A stretch of DNA of 64,000 nt from Tetmemena sp. SeJ-2015 (lineage: Eukaryota; Ciliophora; Spirotrichea; Sporadotrichida; Oxytrichidae), in the NCBI GenBank assembly GCA_027382625.1, contig JAJKFJ010021486.1:45687-109686 (forward strand), read 5' to 3'. Under the pieces are notes generated by a model. That model worked only from the letters and a program-made list of their open reading frames with translations, was not told the DNA's origin and did not search any database. The position numbers and the translations under genes were made by a program. This document shows positions 24,827 to 35,273 of the stretch, piece by piece (position 1 is the stretch's first letter; every line of letters starts with the position of its first letter).

Positions 24827-24983
24827 CTTTAGTTAATAAATCTAGAGATATTCCAACTTCTACAGTCGTAGTAGTAAATTAATCACTATTTCTGAATTTT
24901 CCTCAAATTTCAATCCCTTAAATAAAGTACAAAGATAGAAAATACTTATTATGCTTATAGTCTTATCACTTATAGATATTGAT

Positions 24984-25425
24984 ATGATAGAGCGGATCCC
25001 ATCGTCTATCGCCAATCAACTCATCAAAAACAATTTCATTAAGATGCGCAAAAATATAGTAGACAGGACTATCCAAGCAGAGATGCTCAAGAAAAAGATT
25101 TCCGATTGGTCTCATTAGAATGTAAGAGAGGATATTTAGTGTTAAAAGTCTGTTTTAGTTGATGAATCAAGCCATAACTGAACTCAAATTTCCCAACACT
25201 CAACAAAGATCCAAATCTTTATACTCTGCTGGAAGATCCTCTCAGGCCGCGCAAAGGATATCAATGATCAAAGATTTTGATTCTAGGCTTAATACTGCAA
25301 CTGCAGTTACTACTGCTCTTGATATGCAAAGCTCAATTGACACCAAGAGCTCTTAGCCTGCCACTTACTCTAGTATTGAAGCTGCGCTTAATCTTAAGAC
25401 CAGAGATAATTCAAACTAATTTTGA
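24984..25425 (+). CDS. Small unknown protein (~147 aa)
   Basis: It starts MIERIPSSIANQLIKNNFIK and continues RTIQAEMLKKKISDW; the second half reads QRSKSLYSAGRSSQAAQRIS and ends with TGA at 25425. The two halves are offset by one base at a TTTT run near 25155, probably a sequence error or tiny IES. No known domain. It is divergent from the minus-strand gene starting at 24826. Confidence 0.6.
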
Positions 25426-25695
25426 TGAGGAGTATATTGTTTAAGATAGAAATAGCAAAGAAGTGAGATTCGACACCTAAAGAGGCAAACTTCAAACCTT
25501 ATACTAGTCATAAGAAAACACTAACCTTAAAATTTCCCAGTTTTGAAATAACTTACTCATATAAGCACGAAAGCATAACAGCATTTAATCCATAGATTCT
25601 CCTTTTATTTTCCATAACTCATTTGAATTCATCCATTTGGAGTTGTATACTGGCGGATTTTTCGAATATTAGCAGTATTTTAAAATAAGGTTTAA

Positions 25696-28435
25696 ATGAA
25701 GCAAAGCGTCCTAAGTTTTGGCTCTAAAAGCACCGCAAAACCCACTGACTCTAAGAATTCAGCACCCCAGTAATCTAAACTGAGCTTTGGCACTTCAGGA
25801 CAACTGGGAATTAAGAAAGTTAGTCAACCTCCCACCATCATAAGCGAGAAACCATAACCAACTGTTGCTCTTCAAATCCCAGAGATTGAGGAGAATAAAT
25901 CTACAAAGACTGAAACAAGTAAACCCACTCTATCTTAATCAGCAAGCAAAAGCTCAAATAAACCCGCACCTACTGCTGCAGTAGAAGATGACTGCAGTCA
26001 ACCTAAGAAAAGTTCAAAGACTCAAAAGAGGAGGATTGTAGAGAGTGAGGATGAGGAGGAATTACCTGATAGCAAGCGTAATAAGACCGCAGATGGAAAC
26101 TATGTTCAAAATATTCCTAAAGTCCCTCAACTAGCTCCGCCATCTAAAACTGCTCAGATTAAAAAATCTGATACTCCATCTAAGGCAGCAGCAAAGATTG
26201 AAAAGTTAACTGAAGAGGAGGAAAAGAAGTTCTCTTGTTTAAATTTTGAATTTTATTTTCTCTAAACCCAAAGACCTAAGTAAAGTTAAACCACCTTCGC
26301 ATGCGAATTATGATCCAATTGAAGATGCCCCTTTCTACAGAGGAGACCCAGTCCCCTTCAGTTTCATAGCAAGTGCTTTGAGTGAAATAGAAACTTGCAA
26401 GGGAAAGAATAGTAAGGATGCAATCAAGGAAATATTTGCCAATGTTTTCAGAAGTGCCTTCTTGCTTGCTCCTTCAGAGGTTCCAGAACTTTTTTACTTC
26501 TTTTGCGTCAAACTTGGTCCTGACTATGATTCTCTAGGGGGTATTAAATTAAAAGTTCGTTTTATCTTTCCCAAATTCATTGCAAAATTCAATTTCATCT
26601 TCTTTTCATAATTCGCAGATTTTCATAAAGTTAATTACCCATAATTTCTCCAGAGACTGGAATTGGTATCGAACTTCTCTCAAATGCAGTTGCTAAAGCA
26701 TGTGGAAAATCCCTCAAGTAAATTAGAGATCAGTTTAAACAGGAAGGTGATTATGGATTAGTAGTCGAAAAGAGCAAAGGAGTTTAGAAGTCTCTAGGCG
26801 CCTTCTTCAAGAAGAAAGACGAAGAAAAGAAACAACTCACCTTCAAGGCCGTATTCTCAGCATTCAACAGAATAGCAAGATAGTCTGGAAATAATTCGCA
26901 AAGTGAGAAGGAGACAATCATTCTTAAGCTTCTATAAGATGCTACAAATGAGGAAGCCAAATACATTGTCAGATGGCTTTAGAAGAATCTTAAGACTGGT
27001 GCGGCTGAGAAAACTTTCATATCTGCGCTAGCTAGAGCAGTTGCATACACTCCTCCTAATCTTAAGGGGAAAATTCTCAATAACAAAAAAACCCTAGGTG
27101 AGCAAGCTTTCGCTGATAAGTGTGCTTAAATTGAAATTGGTATTGCTGAGGCTATTTGCGAATTCCCTAACTATGGCAAGATTATTGAAGTCCTATAGGA
27201 AGTTGGAGATGACATGAAATCGCTTAAGGACAAATGCCATATCAGCGTTGGTATTCCAGTGAAGCCAATGCTTGCAAAGCCTACTAAAGGTGTGAGAGAA
27301 GTACTAGATAGATTCGAGCAAGTTAAATTCACTTGCGAGTACAAGTATGATGGCTTCAGAGGTCAGATTCACTACAACAGACATCACCCCACTCATAATT
27401 AATTTTAAGGTGAAGATCTATTCTAGAAACCTTGAGGACATGACTAATACTTATCCAGATGTGGTAGAGTTCGTTGAGAAATCTGCAAGTAAACATGTCG
27501 ACAATTATATCCTAGACAGCGAGCTAGTGGCTTATGACCACGTAGCAAACAGGATTCTTCCTTTCTAGATTCTCACTTAAAGATCGAGAAAGAATGTAAC
27601 CGAGGAGGATATGAAAACTAAGATATGCATTTGCGCCTTCGATCTTCTTTATCTTAACAATGAATCGCTATTAAAGGAGACATTCGCTACAAGGAGAGAT
27701 TTGCTCCACAAGAATCTAGTTGAGGTAAAGAACTCATTTACCTTCGCAATCTTCAAGGATGCTGAATCTATGGAGGAGATCTAAGAGTTCCTAGCTGAGT
27801 CTATTAAAGATTCCTGTGAGGGACTAATGATCAAGACTTTGGAAACTAATGCAACCTATGAACCTTCAAAGAGATCTCTTAACTGGTTGAAGCTGAAAGA
27901 AGGATTATATTGACGATGGACTTGGAGACAGTTTAGACTTGGTAGTTGTGGGAGCAGATTTCGGAAAGGGGAAGAGAACAGGCATGTATGGTTCTTTCTT
28001 ATTGGCTTGCTATGATGAGAACTTAGAGATCCTTCAAACTGTGACCAAAATGGCGACTGGTCTCTCTGAGGAAATGCTCGCAAAGGTTTACAATTATCTG
28101 AAAGACCTAGAGATAGACAAGCCTCCCTCTAACCTTAAATTCAAAGAGAAGAACGTAGACGTGTAAATGTTTTATCAATTTTGATGTGTGGCTGATGCCT
28201 AAGTACGTCTGGGAGATCAAATGCGCTGACTTGTCAATTTCACCTGTTTACTGCGCATCACTAGGCTCTGTTGAGCCAAACAGAGGTATTGCCTTTAAGA
28301 TTCCCCAGATTCATTAGGGAAAGGGACGATAAGAATGTTGAGTCTGCTACCACTAGCGAATAGATTCTTGACTATTACAAAAGTCAACCCTCACTTCTTA
28401 AAAACGAGGATGATGGAGATGATTTCGACTTTTGA
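25696..28435 (+). CDS. LIG1: ATP-dependent DNA ligase I
   Basis: Seals nicks in replication and repair by an enzyme-AMP intermediate. The N-terminus [11 protein letters not shown] contains a PCNA-binding-like QxxLxxF motif, followed by a Ser/Pro/Lys-rich tail (to ~26.2 kb). The DNA-binding domain ([19 protein letters not shown]) comes next. The catalytic lysine motif is [15 protein letters not shown] (27.34 kb), then [12 protein letters not shown] (motif III region), [15 protein letters not shown] (motif V) and [19 protein letters not shown] in the OB fold. The acidic C-terminus ends DDFDF-TGA (28435). One intron at 26541-26653 and IESs at 26230-26257, 27397-27400 and 28161-28185 are needed for continuity. 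One-base slips occur at a GG (~27901) and a CCCC run (~28303). Size after removal, ~810 aa, fits LIG1. Confidence 0.93.
26230..26257. other. IES in ligase gene, pointer TTCTCT
   Basis: TTCTCT at 26230-26235 and 26258-26263. Removal of 28 nt joins EEEEKKFS to [18 protein letters not shown], linking the N-terminal tail to the DNA-binding domain in frame. Confidence 0.85.
26541..26653 (+). other. GT-AG intron in ligase gene
   Basis: A GTATT donor and CTCCAG acceptor remove 113 nt and join GPDYDSLG to ETGIGIELL, matching the ligase DNA-binding domain. It shows that normal introns and IESs coexist in one gene. Confidence 0.85.
27397..27400. other. Minimal tandem-pointer IES (AATT-AATT) in ligase gene
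   Basis: AATTAATT at 27397-27404 puts the gene out of frame. Reducing it to a single AATT gives [17 protein letters not shown], in frame with motif III. This is a pointer pair with no sequence between; a 4-nt sequence insertion is the alternative. Confidence 0.55.
28161..28185. other. IES in ligase gene, pointer GTGT
   Basis: GTGT at 28161-28164 and 28186-28189. A 25-nt excision joins KNVDV to [14 protein letters not shown], the conserved ligase segment, and restores the frame. Confidence 0.85.
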
Positions 28436-28549
28436 TTAGCCTTGTGATATTCTAATTTATTACACTCTTAGTCTTACTTGTTTTGACTCATCCAAATGTT
28501 TGTAGAATAATTTTGAAAATATTATTCAATAATTCATACTAAATCCAAG

Positions 28550-28741
28550 ATGATAAGGGCAGTATTCTAATTAATTTAGCCTCATTAGAGATCATCTCAC
28601 TTAAATAGTCTGGAAATAATCACTAATCTTAAAAAGACCTCAGACTCAGAGAAGGAAATGGCTTTTAAAAAGGCTTAGTTTAAGGATTTAGAGAATTTAA
28701 ACACACCATAGACGGCAACTCTATACGCTAATCACTCTTGA
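28550..28741 (+). CDS. Short ORF or MDS fragment (63 aa)
   Basis: Reads MIRAVFQLIQPHQRS, then KKTSDSEKEMAFKKAQFKDL and stops at TGA 28741. Amino-acid choice looks coding, but no family is recognised and it could be one segment of a gene whose other MDSs lie elsewhere. It lies opposite the uncertain 3' end of the zinc-finger gene. Confidence 0.35.
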
Positions 28742-28789
28742 GGGCATCTAGATATAATAGAGCCTCAAGCAAATAATCTAAATAAATTG

Positions 28790-30499
28790 TTAGGGGGAAT
28801 CAGAGAGAAGTGAATCTAGATCTACTTCCTCCTTCCTCAAGGAGATCATGGTTAACTTTGAGCAGGTGAATTGATTTTCGAAGAGCCAGTGGCAGAGATT
28901 GATTGTGAGATCGATTTGGTCTGGCTTTGAGATATCTGTGGAGTGGCGCTTGTGCTCCATGTAGACAGTAACAAACTCATTGCAGATCTCTGGTGCGTGC
29001 TCTGCGTTGTTGCTCAAACAAAACTGCTGACTCTTGCATCTTCTGCTTCATCTCCTCGTCTTCATCAATCTATAATTTCACCAATTATTTTGAATTCCCT
29101 TCAAAAATCTTGATACCCTCAGACTCAATTTTCTTTTGCCAGCCGATTTCATTGAGGCACTCTCTGAAGAGAATGACGTACATGAGAACGGTTTTGTAAA
29201 AGCTTTCGTTTACCTTTTGTGAGAGGCGGAAAAGGTAAAGAGCAAAAATTTCATCCACAAGCATCTGCTGTCTCTTTAGGGTCGCTCAAGTTGTCGTAGT
29301 TGCGCTCCCAGGACTTAGGTGCAGACTGAGGATCTTTGCTTTCCTCTTAGGGGTCGTTTAAGTAAAAGAAAAAGAAAAGGATTATTTTGAGCGACTGGGG
29401 CCTAATCAGCTGGCTTGATTGAAAATTGCTTGAGATGCTTGTGCATGGGGTAGTCTAAAGAAAGAAGTTAAATAATTATTAGATGTCGTTGAACTAAACC
29501 ACACCCAAAAATAAATTAAAACTGTATTTGTTGAAATTAGTATGCTTGTAGTATAATCCCAAATTAAAAATACAACTTTCACTTAATGCCATATTAGATT
29601 AAGAATGGAAAAAGAAATGGATTTTTCACGATGTGAGTGCTTATCTCCCTTGAAGAGTTATTCGTAGACTTGCTCGAAGTGCATGAGAGGATCAGTAGGA
29701 CCTCCCTTTCTTTCAGGTGCATTGAAGTATTCCTAATTTATTTAAAAACTGAGTAAAATTTAGGTCTTTTAAAAAAGATATTCCTCACTCTTTGGATCAG
29801 TCCTTTGATAAGGCTGTAAAAAGAATAAGCTTCAAAAATAGAATCTTATTTGAATATTTTCTGAAAAAAAGTAGTTTTGACTTACATTCTTTCTAGGTCT
29901 TCCTCTTCCCCTTCCGCTGGTGGGTGGAGTTCTAACCTCTCCATCTGGTCCCTTGGAGTGCTTTTGTTTCATGTGCGTGTAAAGCGCGGGATAACTAAGA
30001 TACGTCTTGTCGCAGTACTTGCACTTGAAGTCCCTCCCGTCCACATCATTCTTGCTGCGACGCTTCGATTTCCCTAAAAACTTTTAGTCCACAAAAAATT
30101 CGTCTTACCATCTTCTGAGTCCCCATTAAACAAAATCATTTACAAATACCTTGTTTAATGCTTATTGTAAATTGTCTGCGGATAGGTTGTTGTTTTTGAG
30201 TGCCTGGGCCTGAGCTATTTGGTCGGGTGTGTACATAGGAGGGTTTTGAGCTCCATTGAAGTTTCCTGATGCAGCTGCTGCCGCAGTCTTTTACTGATAT
30301 TGGTTCATCATCTTATAGAAGAATACCATAAAATTACTTAATGAAGATATAAGATACTTAAGACAAAAACCTCAAGTCGAATTCCAGATTTTCCAGATAA
30401 GTAGCATTAATAATTGAGGTTAGTGAGTTCCTCATTGTTTTACATGCCTGGGGCGTATTGGGCGGGCATGGGCATACCTGGGTTGAGTGAGTTGTTCAT
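28790..30499 (-). CDS. C2H2 zinc-finger protein
   Basis: Starts MNNSLNPGMPMPAQYAPGMQ at 30499; a second N-terminal piece is MMNQYQQKTAAAAASGNFNG. One classical C2H2 finger follows near 29.95 kb (KCKYCDKTYLSYPALYTHMK, ending with His-x5-Lys), then a Gly-Arg-rich AT-hook-like stretch (GRGRGRPRKN). Downstream are SWERNYDNLSDPKETAD, an all-helical region VDEIFALYLFRLSQKVNESF and a C-terminal part FVTVYMEHKRHSTDI. Zinc finger plus AT hook point to a DNA-binding nuclear protein (inferred). Introns lie near 30.07-30.15 kb. There is a one-base slip at a TTT run near 29.02 kb. The true 3' end is unclear; the final segment may be elsewhere. Confidence 0.75.
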
Positions 30500-30738
30500 T
30501 CTGCGCTTATTCGTTCAGCTCTTAGATAAATTAATCAGCTGCCTTATAATATTTTTTCCTTCTTTATAATATTTTTGTGATAATGCATATTTATTCTTCT
30601 AATGGCGAAACTTAACACCCCCCACAAACTAGGGGGTCTTATCTCACACCCACCACTATTATATATTTAATACCTAAAATATTATCTCCCCTCTCACTAC
30701 ACAGAGAGAAGGGAGAAATATTCTATTTATATTAGAAG

Positions 30739-31442
30739 ATGAATGGCGAAGGAGATCAAAAGACAAAGCAGGTTTAAAGTATAAAGAATAATTAAAGAAA
30801 TATATTACTGGAGAATGAAGAGCGTCACCGCACTTAGATTACACTTGCCTTAACTCTGGCTCTTGTGGGCTTGATCTCAGCTACCATGCTCAATTAAATG
30901 CAAAGTGTTTATGTTTGCTGACTCTCTTGGAAATAGTGATGCAGTAGCTTAATCAGCAGCACAAGCTGAGAGCGGTTCAAGAGTAAGGTCCACTTACAAG
31001 AGCGACGATGAAGATGAACTAAGTGCACAAATTCGCTCTGAAATTATAGATATTAAATTAAAGCTTGCTCTGAGTCAATGAGCCTTAGAAGTTACTATAG
31101 AAGCAGGAGATCCTATGGATACTACTCATACAACTATGGCTTCTACAACTCCTCGACAAAGTGTGCAGAAATGCTAACTGCACATACTGCTGCGACTCAG
31201 GCTCCTGCGTCGAAGAAAAGAGATGCATCGAGATGATTCAAACTAGTGAAACTGCTATCTTCTTTGGCAATATGGTATGGCTATTCGCCGCATTCCTCCT
31301 ATTCGTATGCTGCCTAAACTGTGTCAAGAGCAATTAAAACGCTGCCATCATTAAAAAGCTAGAGGAGCATGAGAGCATGCATGGATCTCAAGCAGGACCT
31401 AATGCAGAATCGCATCATGATGGATATCAGAAGGTCCAATGA
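30739..31442 (+). CDS. Two-TM membrane protein with Cys-rich loop, unknown function
   Basis: Starts MNGEGDQKTKQVQSIKNNQR; the first hydrophobic segment is ITLALTLALVGLISATML. A Ser-rich acidic segment follows, then an Arg/Tyr-rich run (SYYRSRRSYGYYSYNYGF), a Cys-rich loop (NCTYCCDSGSCVEEKRC), and a second hydrophobic segment MVWLFAAFLLFVCCLNCV. The tail is charged and ends QKVQ-TGA (31442). Two or three one- or two-base frame slips (near 30.92, 31.08 and 31.17 kb) must be accepted to read it as one gene; otherwise two overlapping genes (ATGA overlap at 31083) would be called. The single-gene reading gives coherent topology and is preferred. Confidence 0.55.
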
Positions 31443-32172
31443 ACCAAGAATTTAAAGGTGGAGAAATGAGCGCCAGATAGATATCTTAATAAGGGCCCTA
31501 ATTTTTGCAGATAGCCTATTCATAAATACTTATACCCTTATAAATATTTTTAATGCTATTATAGAGACCAGTATTTATAACAAAACAGCTTAAAATGTGG
31601 TGAGCCGTCTAATAAAGCATTGATAAAGTTACTTAATTAGGAGTTTGATATCATAATTCTTAATATTTCAAAGTTCTCTTTCCTTATTCATGGCTTGGTT
31701 GGTTTTTAAATGTCAAATTTTCATTTTAAAGTCCAAAGGAAACTCTGCAAAATCTTTTGTATTCTTCATTTTGTCCTAAATGGGTCAATCAATCTGTCCA
31801 TTATTTTGAAAATATTCAATAAGCTTTATAATCTAAAATTAGATACCACTCATCCAGCATAAAATATTATAAGTTTATTATTTCAAATAAATTCTTGATA
31901 ATGATGACTTTCATTCATTTACATTAAAATTAAGAAGGAGTATTTTATATGTGCAGAAGCAGGGGTTGGACACCATATGTCCTCGACTCAATCCCGAAAA
32001 ATGGCCAAGCAAAGCTAACTTAAAATTTATAAACTTCTATCATATCTGACATCTAGATAGCAACTTGCTAGCCAAAGGGATAAGTCAGTAGCCCGCTCAT
32101 TAAGATTATGTTTAAACTCGTGTAAAACTTATTCCTAGTTCAGAGTAGGTTTGTAGTTCTGTAACTGTCTCA
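31443..32172. other. AT-rich intergenic region between convergent genes
   Basis: About 730 bases with frequent stops in all frames even under the ciliate code. No gene, RNA or repeat recognised. Confidence 0.55.
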
Positions 32173-35041
32173 TCAGTTCTCAAATTAGTGAGATTAGTAA
32201 TCGTTGTAATTGTTATTATTTTCGTTACCTGACTGAGCAGCCTATTTGTTAATACTTCTAAATCTGTGCTTCTCCCCTAGCCCTGGCATCTTTAGCAACT
32301 TTAGGTTAACGACTGGATGAGCTTTCCTTTTTTGCATTTGGCCGATAGAGTAAAATTACTATGGTTGCTGCTATTGCAGTTAGTTATAGTTGCTCTGCTG
32401 AGAGGCAACTTCCTTGATTGGCATGTTTTAATTTGAATTCAAATTAAGCTTTTAGTTGCTGCTCTGATTAAAGTTGCTAACTCCAAATTCTTAAGCTTGG
32501 AAACCGAGTTCATTAGGGCTCTGAATCTTTTGGCTGCATTTACTTGACACTACAGAAACTAGCTGTTGCTATTAATAAAGCTTTAAATTATAAGAGAGAA
32601 ATAATTTATTCAATTTACTTTTTTAATTTTGGGCAATAATATTTAACGATGAGCTTTGCCTTCAAGTCGTTTTGAATGCTGTTTCTTTCTAGATATCTAT
32701 AACTGAGGGGTGGCTGCACTCCTGCGCTCATTCTCTCTTTATTTGCAACCTCTTAAGCTTCTTCTCTCTGCTCAATTATGGGTGAGTCTATTTTGCTTAG
32801 GACTCTAGAAGGCAAGGAGATCTTTTCTCTTTGGCTGAGGTTGTCTCTTTTTCTGTGGAGAGACTTAACTTGCTTGTTCTCTGAGGAGTAGTTCTTGCTC
32901 AGAAGATTCTATTATACGTTTTAAACAATTGACTTTTGAATTCAATAACAATAGAAATGTAACAAGTTTTGCTATCTACTGAGAGAGTTCTATTTTTACT
33001 TGAGGAGATGAAGTGAGTCTATCTAATTTTAGAGTCTAAGTCTCTGCTGTGAGGCTGAAGCCGATATCTGGTTTTTAGAAGAAGTTGGTTGAGACAGAAT
33101 TTCAGAAATTTTGACTATCTCTGGTAGGGCCTAGATGTGTTTTTGAGAGATCAAGTTATCTTGATAGCTTTGAGGATACATGTTTATAATCAAAAACCTA
33201 ATTTAAGAGAAATATAGTTAATGTCTTATTGTTGAGCCCTGCTTTGGTTAATCATCTGTGACTAGACTGAGAACTTCCTGCTCTTTTAGATGAGTAGCTT
33301 GGCTGACTTGTCCCTAATCCTCTTTATATGATCGTTAATGGAGTCTCTGTCCTGCACGTTTCTAGTGAGTGACTGAGGCTGAGAAAGGATAATAGATGGC
33401 AGTGACTCGTTTTAAGCTGCTCTCAATCTCCTCTCCTCAGAGGGGTATTGAAGATGCTGCTAACTTTTTCTGCCGCTTTGCTACTGAGCGCTGTACCTAC
33501 CACCATCATCTAGGGTCTTAGTTTTCCTGAGAGGAGATTCTGTCTTATTTTGGACTTTGTTATAGGACTGATTCTCTTTTTGAGACTGTCCCTTATCGCT
33601 TGAGTCAGTTGAGAAGCAGTCTGCTTCAACTAAGAAACAATTATTGTTGGTGTTAATTTTGGTCTTGGTGTATCTGCTTGCTAATCTCAAATCTAGAGAC
33701 TTCTATCTGTTAGTCTGATACTGACTCTTGGGAAGTCTCTCAGTAAGTTGAACTAAGTTCTTAGGCAGCTTAATTGTACCTAGAAGAACAATTTATAATC
33801 AATAAGTTATGATGGTAAGCAAAAAGAGTGAACATTTTCTTCTTGAGGAGCGTTGTTCTAGAATCTCAACTTGAATCCTCCATTTCTGTTAATGATAGCT
33901 GGAAGCTTAAGCAACTCTGCTGCTGAGGGCCTCTGCAGAGGATTGACAGTGAGTAAACTTGCAATAACCTGCTTGATGTTTATTAGAATAGTGCTTGGGC
34001 AGCTTGAGGGTAGATTCCTTTGTTCACTCTCTGGTAGAGAGAGTGCATGTCTTTAGGCTTGGAAAGGAGGATTCAAGGAAGCCATCTCATAGATGACACA
34101 CCCTAATGACCAAATATCGCACTTTGAGTCGTATGGCTGATCGTTCCACACCTCTGGAGAGCAGTAGAAGGGAGTGCCAGTCTAGGTGTGCATCATCCCC
34201 ATCTTTGCTATCTTGCTCACGTTCAAATACACATTAAAAAATATATCGCTTGAGATCTAGTTCAGGTCTCCCAGCTTAGCGATTTAATTATCTCCAAGGA
34301 ACACATTAGCACACTTAATATCTCTATGCACGATTTACATGTCATGGAGTGTTATTAACCCGTTTAGTAAGCTGATAAGAGTCTGCCAGATTACCTCTTC
34401 GCTAATGAAAGAGCCCTGCTTCCTGTGCTTCTCAATCTTAGTCTGTAGATCACCATTTTCAGCAAACTCCATAATGATGCAAAGACTTGAGCTTGATTCC
34501 TCAAAGAAGGCTTCCTTGTAGGAAACTACATTCTCATGGCTAGACACGTAAATTAAAAGCTCTTATTTATAAATTAGCCAAGATGAAGTTCTTACTTGAT
34601 TGATGCGAGTATTCTAACCTCGTTGAGTGAGTTCTCCCTCTCTTTCTCGGTGAGCTTGTTTAGTCTAACCTACATTAAAAAGTTACTTCTTGTTATTAGG
34701 AGAAAGTATTGGTAATTTGTTATCACTCTAGGTTATCAATTATAAGGAGCAATAATTTATTCTTATGTTATCCCTCGCTCCTTTTTTAGAGTGGTAAACT
34801 CCAAAAAATGAGTACAATGTCTGTGACTAATTTTGAATTTGAGTTTTACCTTCTTGAGTGCGTATATGCCCTAATCTGAGAGCCTTTTTACTTTGAATAC
34901 GTCAGAGAACGATCCAGATCCTAAAATTTATGTCACTTGCTTAAATATATTGATTCTGCTTATATACTACTGTGAATCATTATTATTTTTGTGATTGCTT
35001 TGAATGGTACCTATTTTGTCTAGTATGATGAAGTTATTCAT
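32173..35041 (-). CDS. NIMA-related (NEK) Ser/Thr protein kinase with long Gln-rich tail
   Basis: Starts [20 protein letters not shown] at 35041 (Gly-rich loop; first intron begins GTACC after the first Gly), then YALKK (ATP lysine), NEVRILASI (helix C Glu), [10 protein letters not shown] (catalytic loop) and, after IES removal, [20 protein letters not shown], where DLN replaces the usual DFG. The APE-equivalent SPEVW and [12 protein letters not shown] follow. The domain closes with [20 protein letters not shown], typical of ciliate NEKs. A Gln/Ser/Asn-rich tail of several hundred residues runs to NDYQSHQFEN-TGA at 32173. NEKs act at cilia and in cell-cycle control; substrates are unknown. 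IESs lie at 34226-34264 and 33791-33834. Slips near 34.06 kb look like homopolymer errors. Confidence 0.9.
33791..33834. other. IES in kinase gene, pointer TGTTC
   Basis: GAACA on plus at 33786-33790 and 33830-33834. Removal of 44 nt joins APQEEN to [12 protein letters not shown], restoring the conserved NEK C-terminal segment and the frame. Confidence 0.85.
34226..34264. other. IES inside kinase DFG-loop codons, pointer TGAAC
   Basis: GTTCA on plus at 34221-34225 and 34260-34264. The 39-nt insert keeps the frame but places 13 foreign residues between GDLN and VSKIAK in the metal-binding loop. Excision restores an uninterrupted activation segment. Confidence 0.88.
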
Positions 35042-35273
35042 ATGCTTTTATCGCAGTTACTGTTCTAGTCCTATTTATTAGTTGGTAAGAAATTTTATTA
35101 TATTCGCAGGCGCAATTAATTATATACGAGAATCACTGTCTCACAACCGCTCCCACTCTCTATGAAATCGGAATAAATCAGCAAAAAAAGCAACTTCTTA
35201 ATAATATTTTGATTTCTTTCAATTTCTGATGAAAAGGCGTTAAAGAAGACAAAATAGGAGAGGGGTTATTTAT

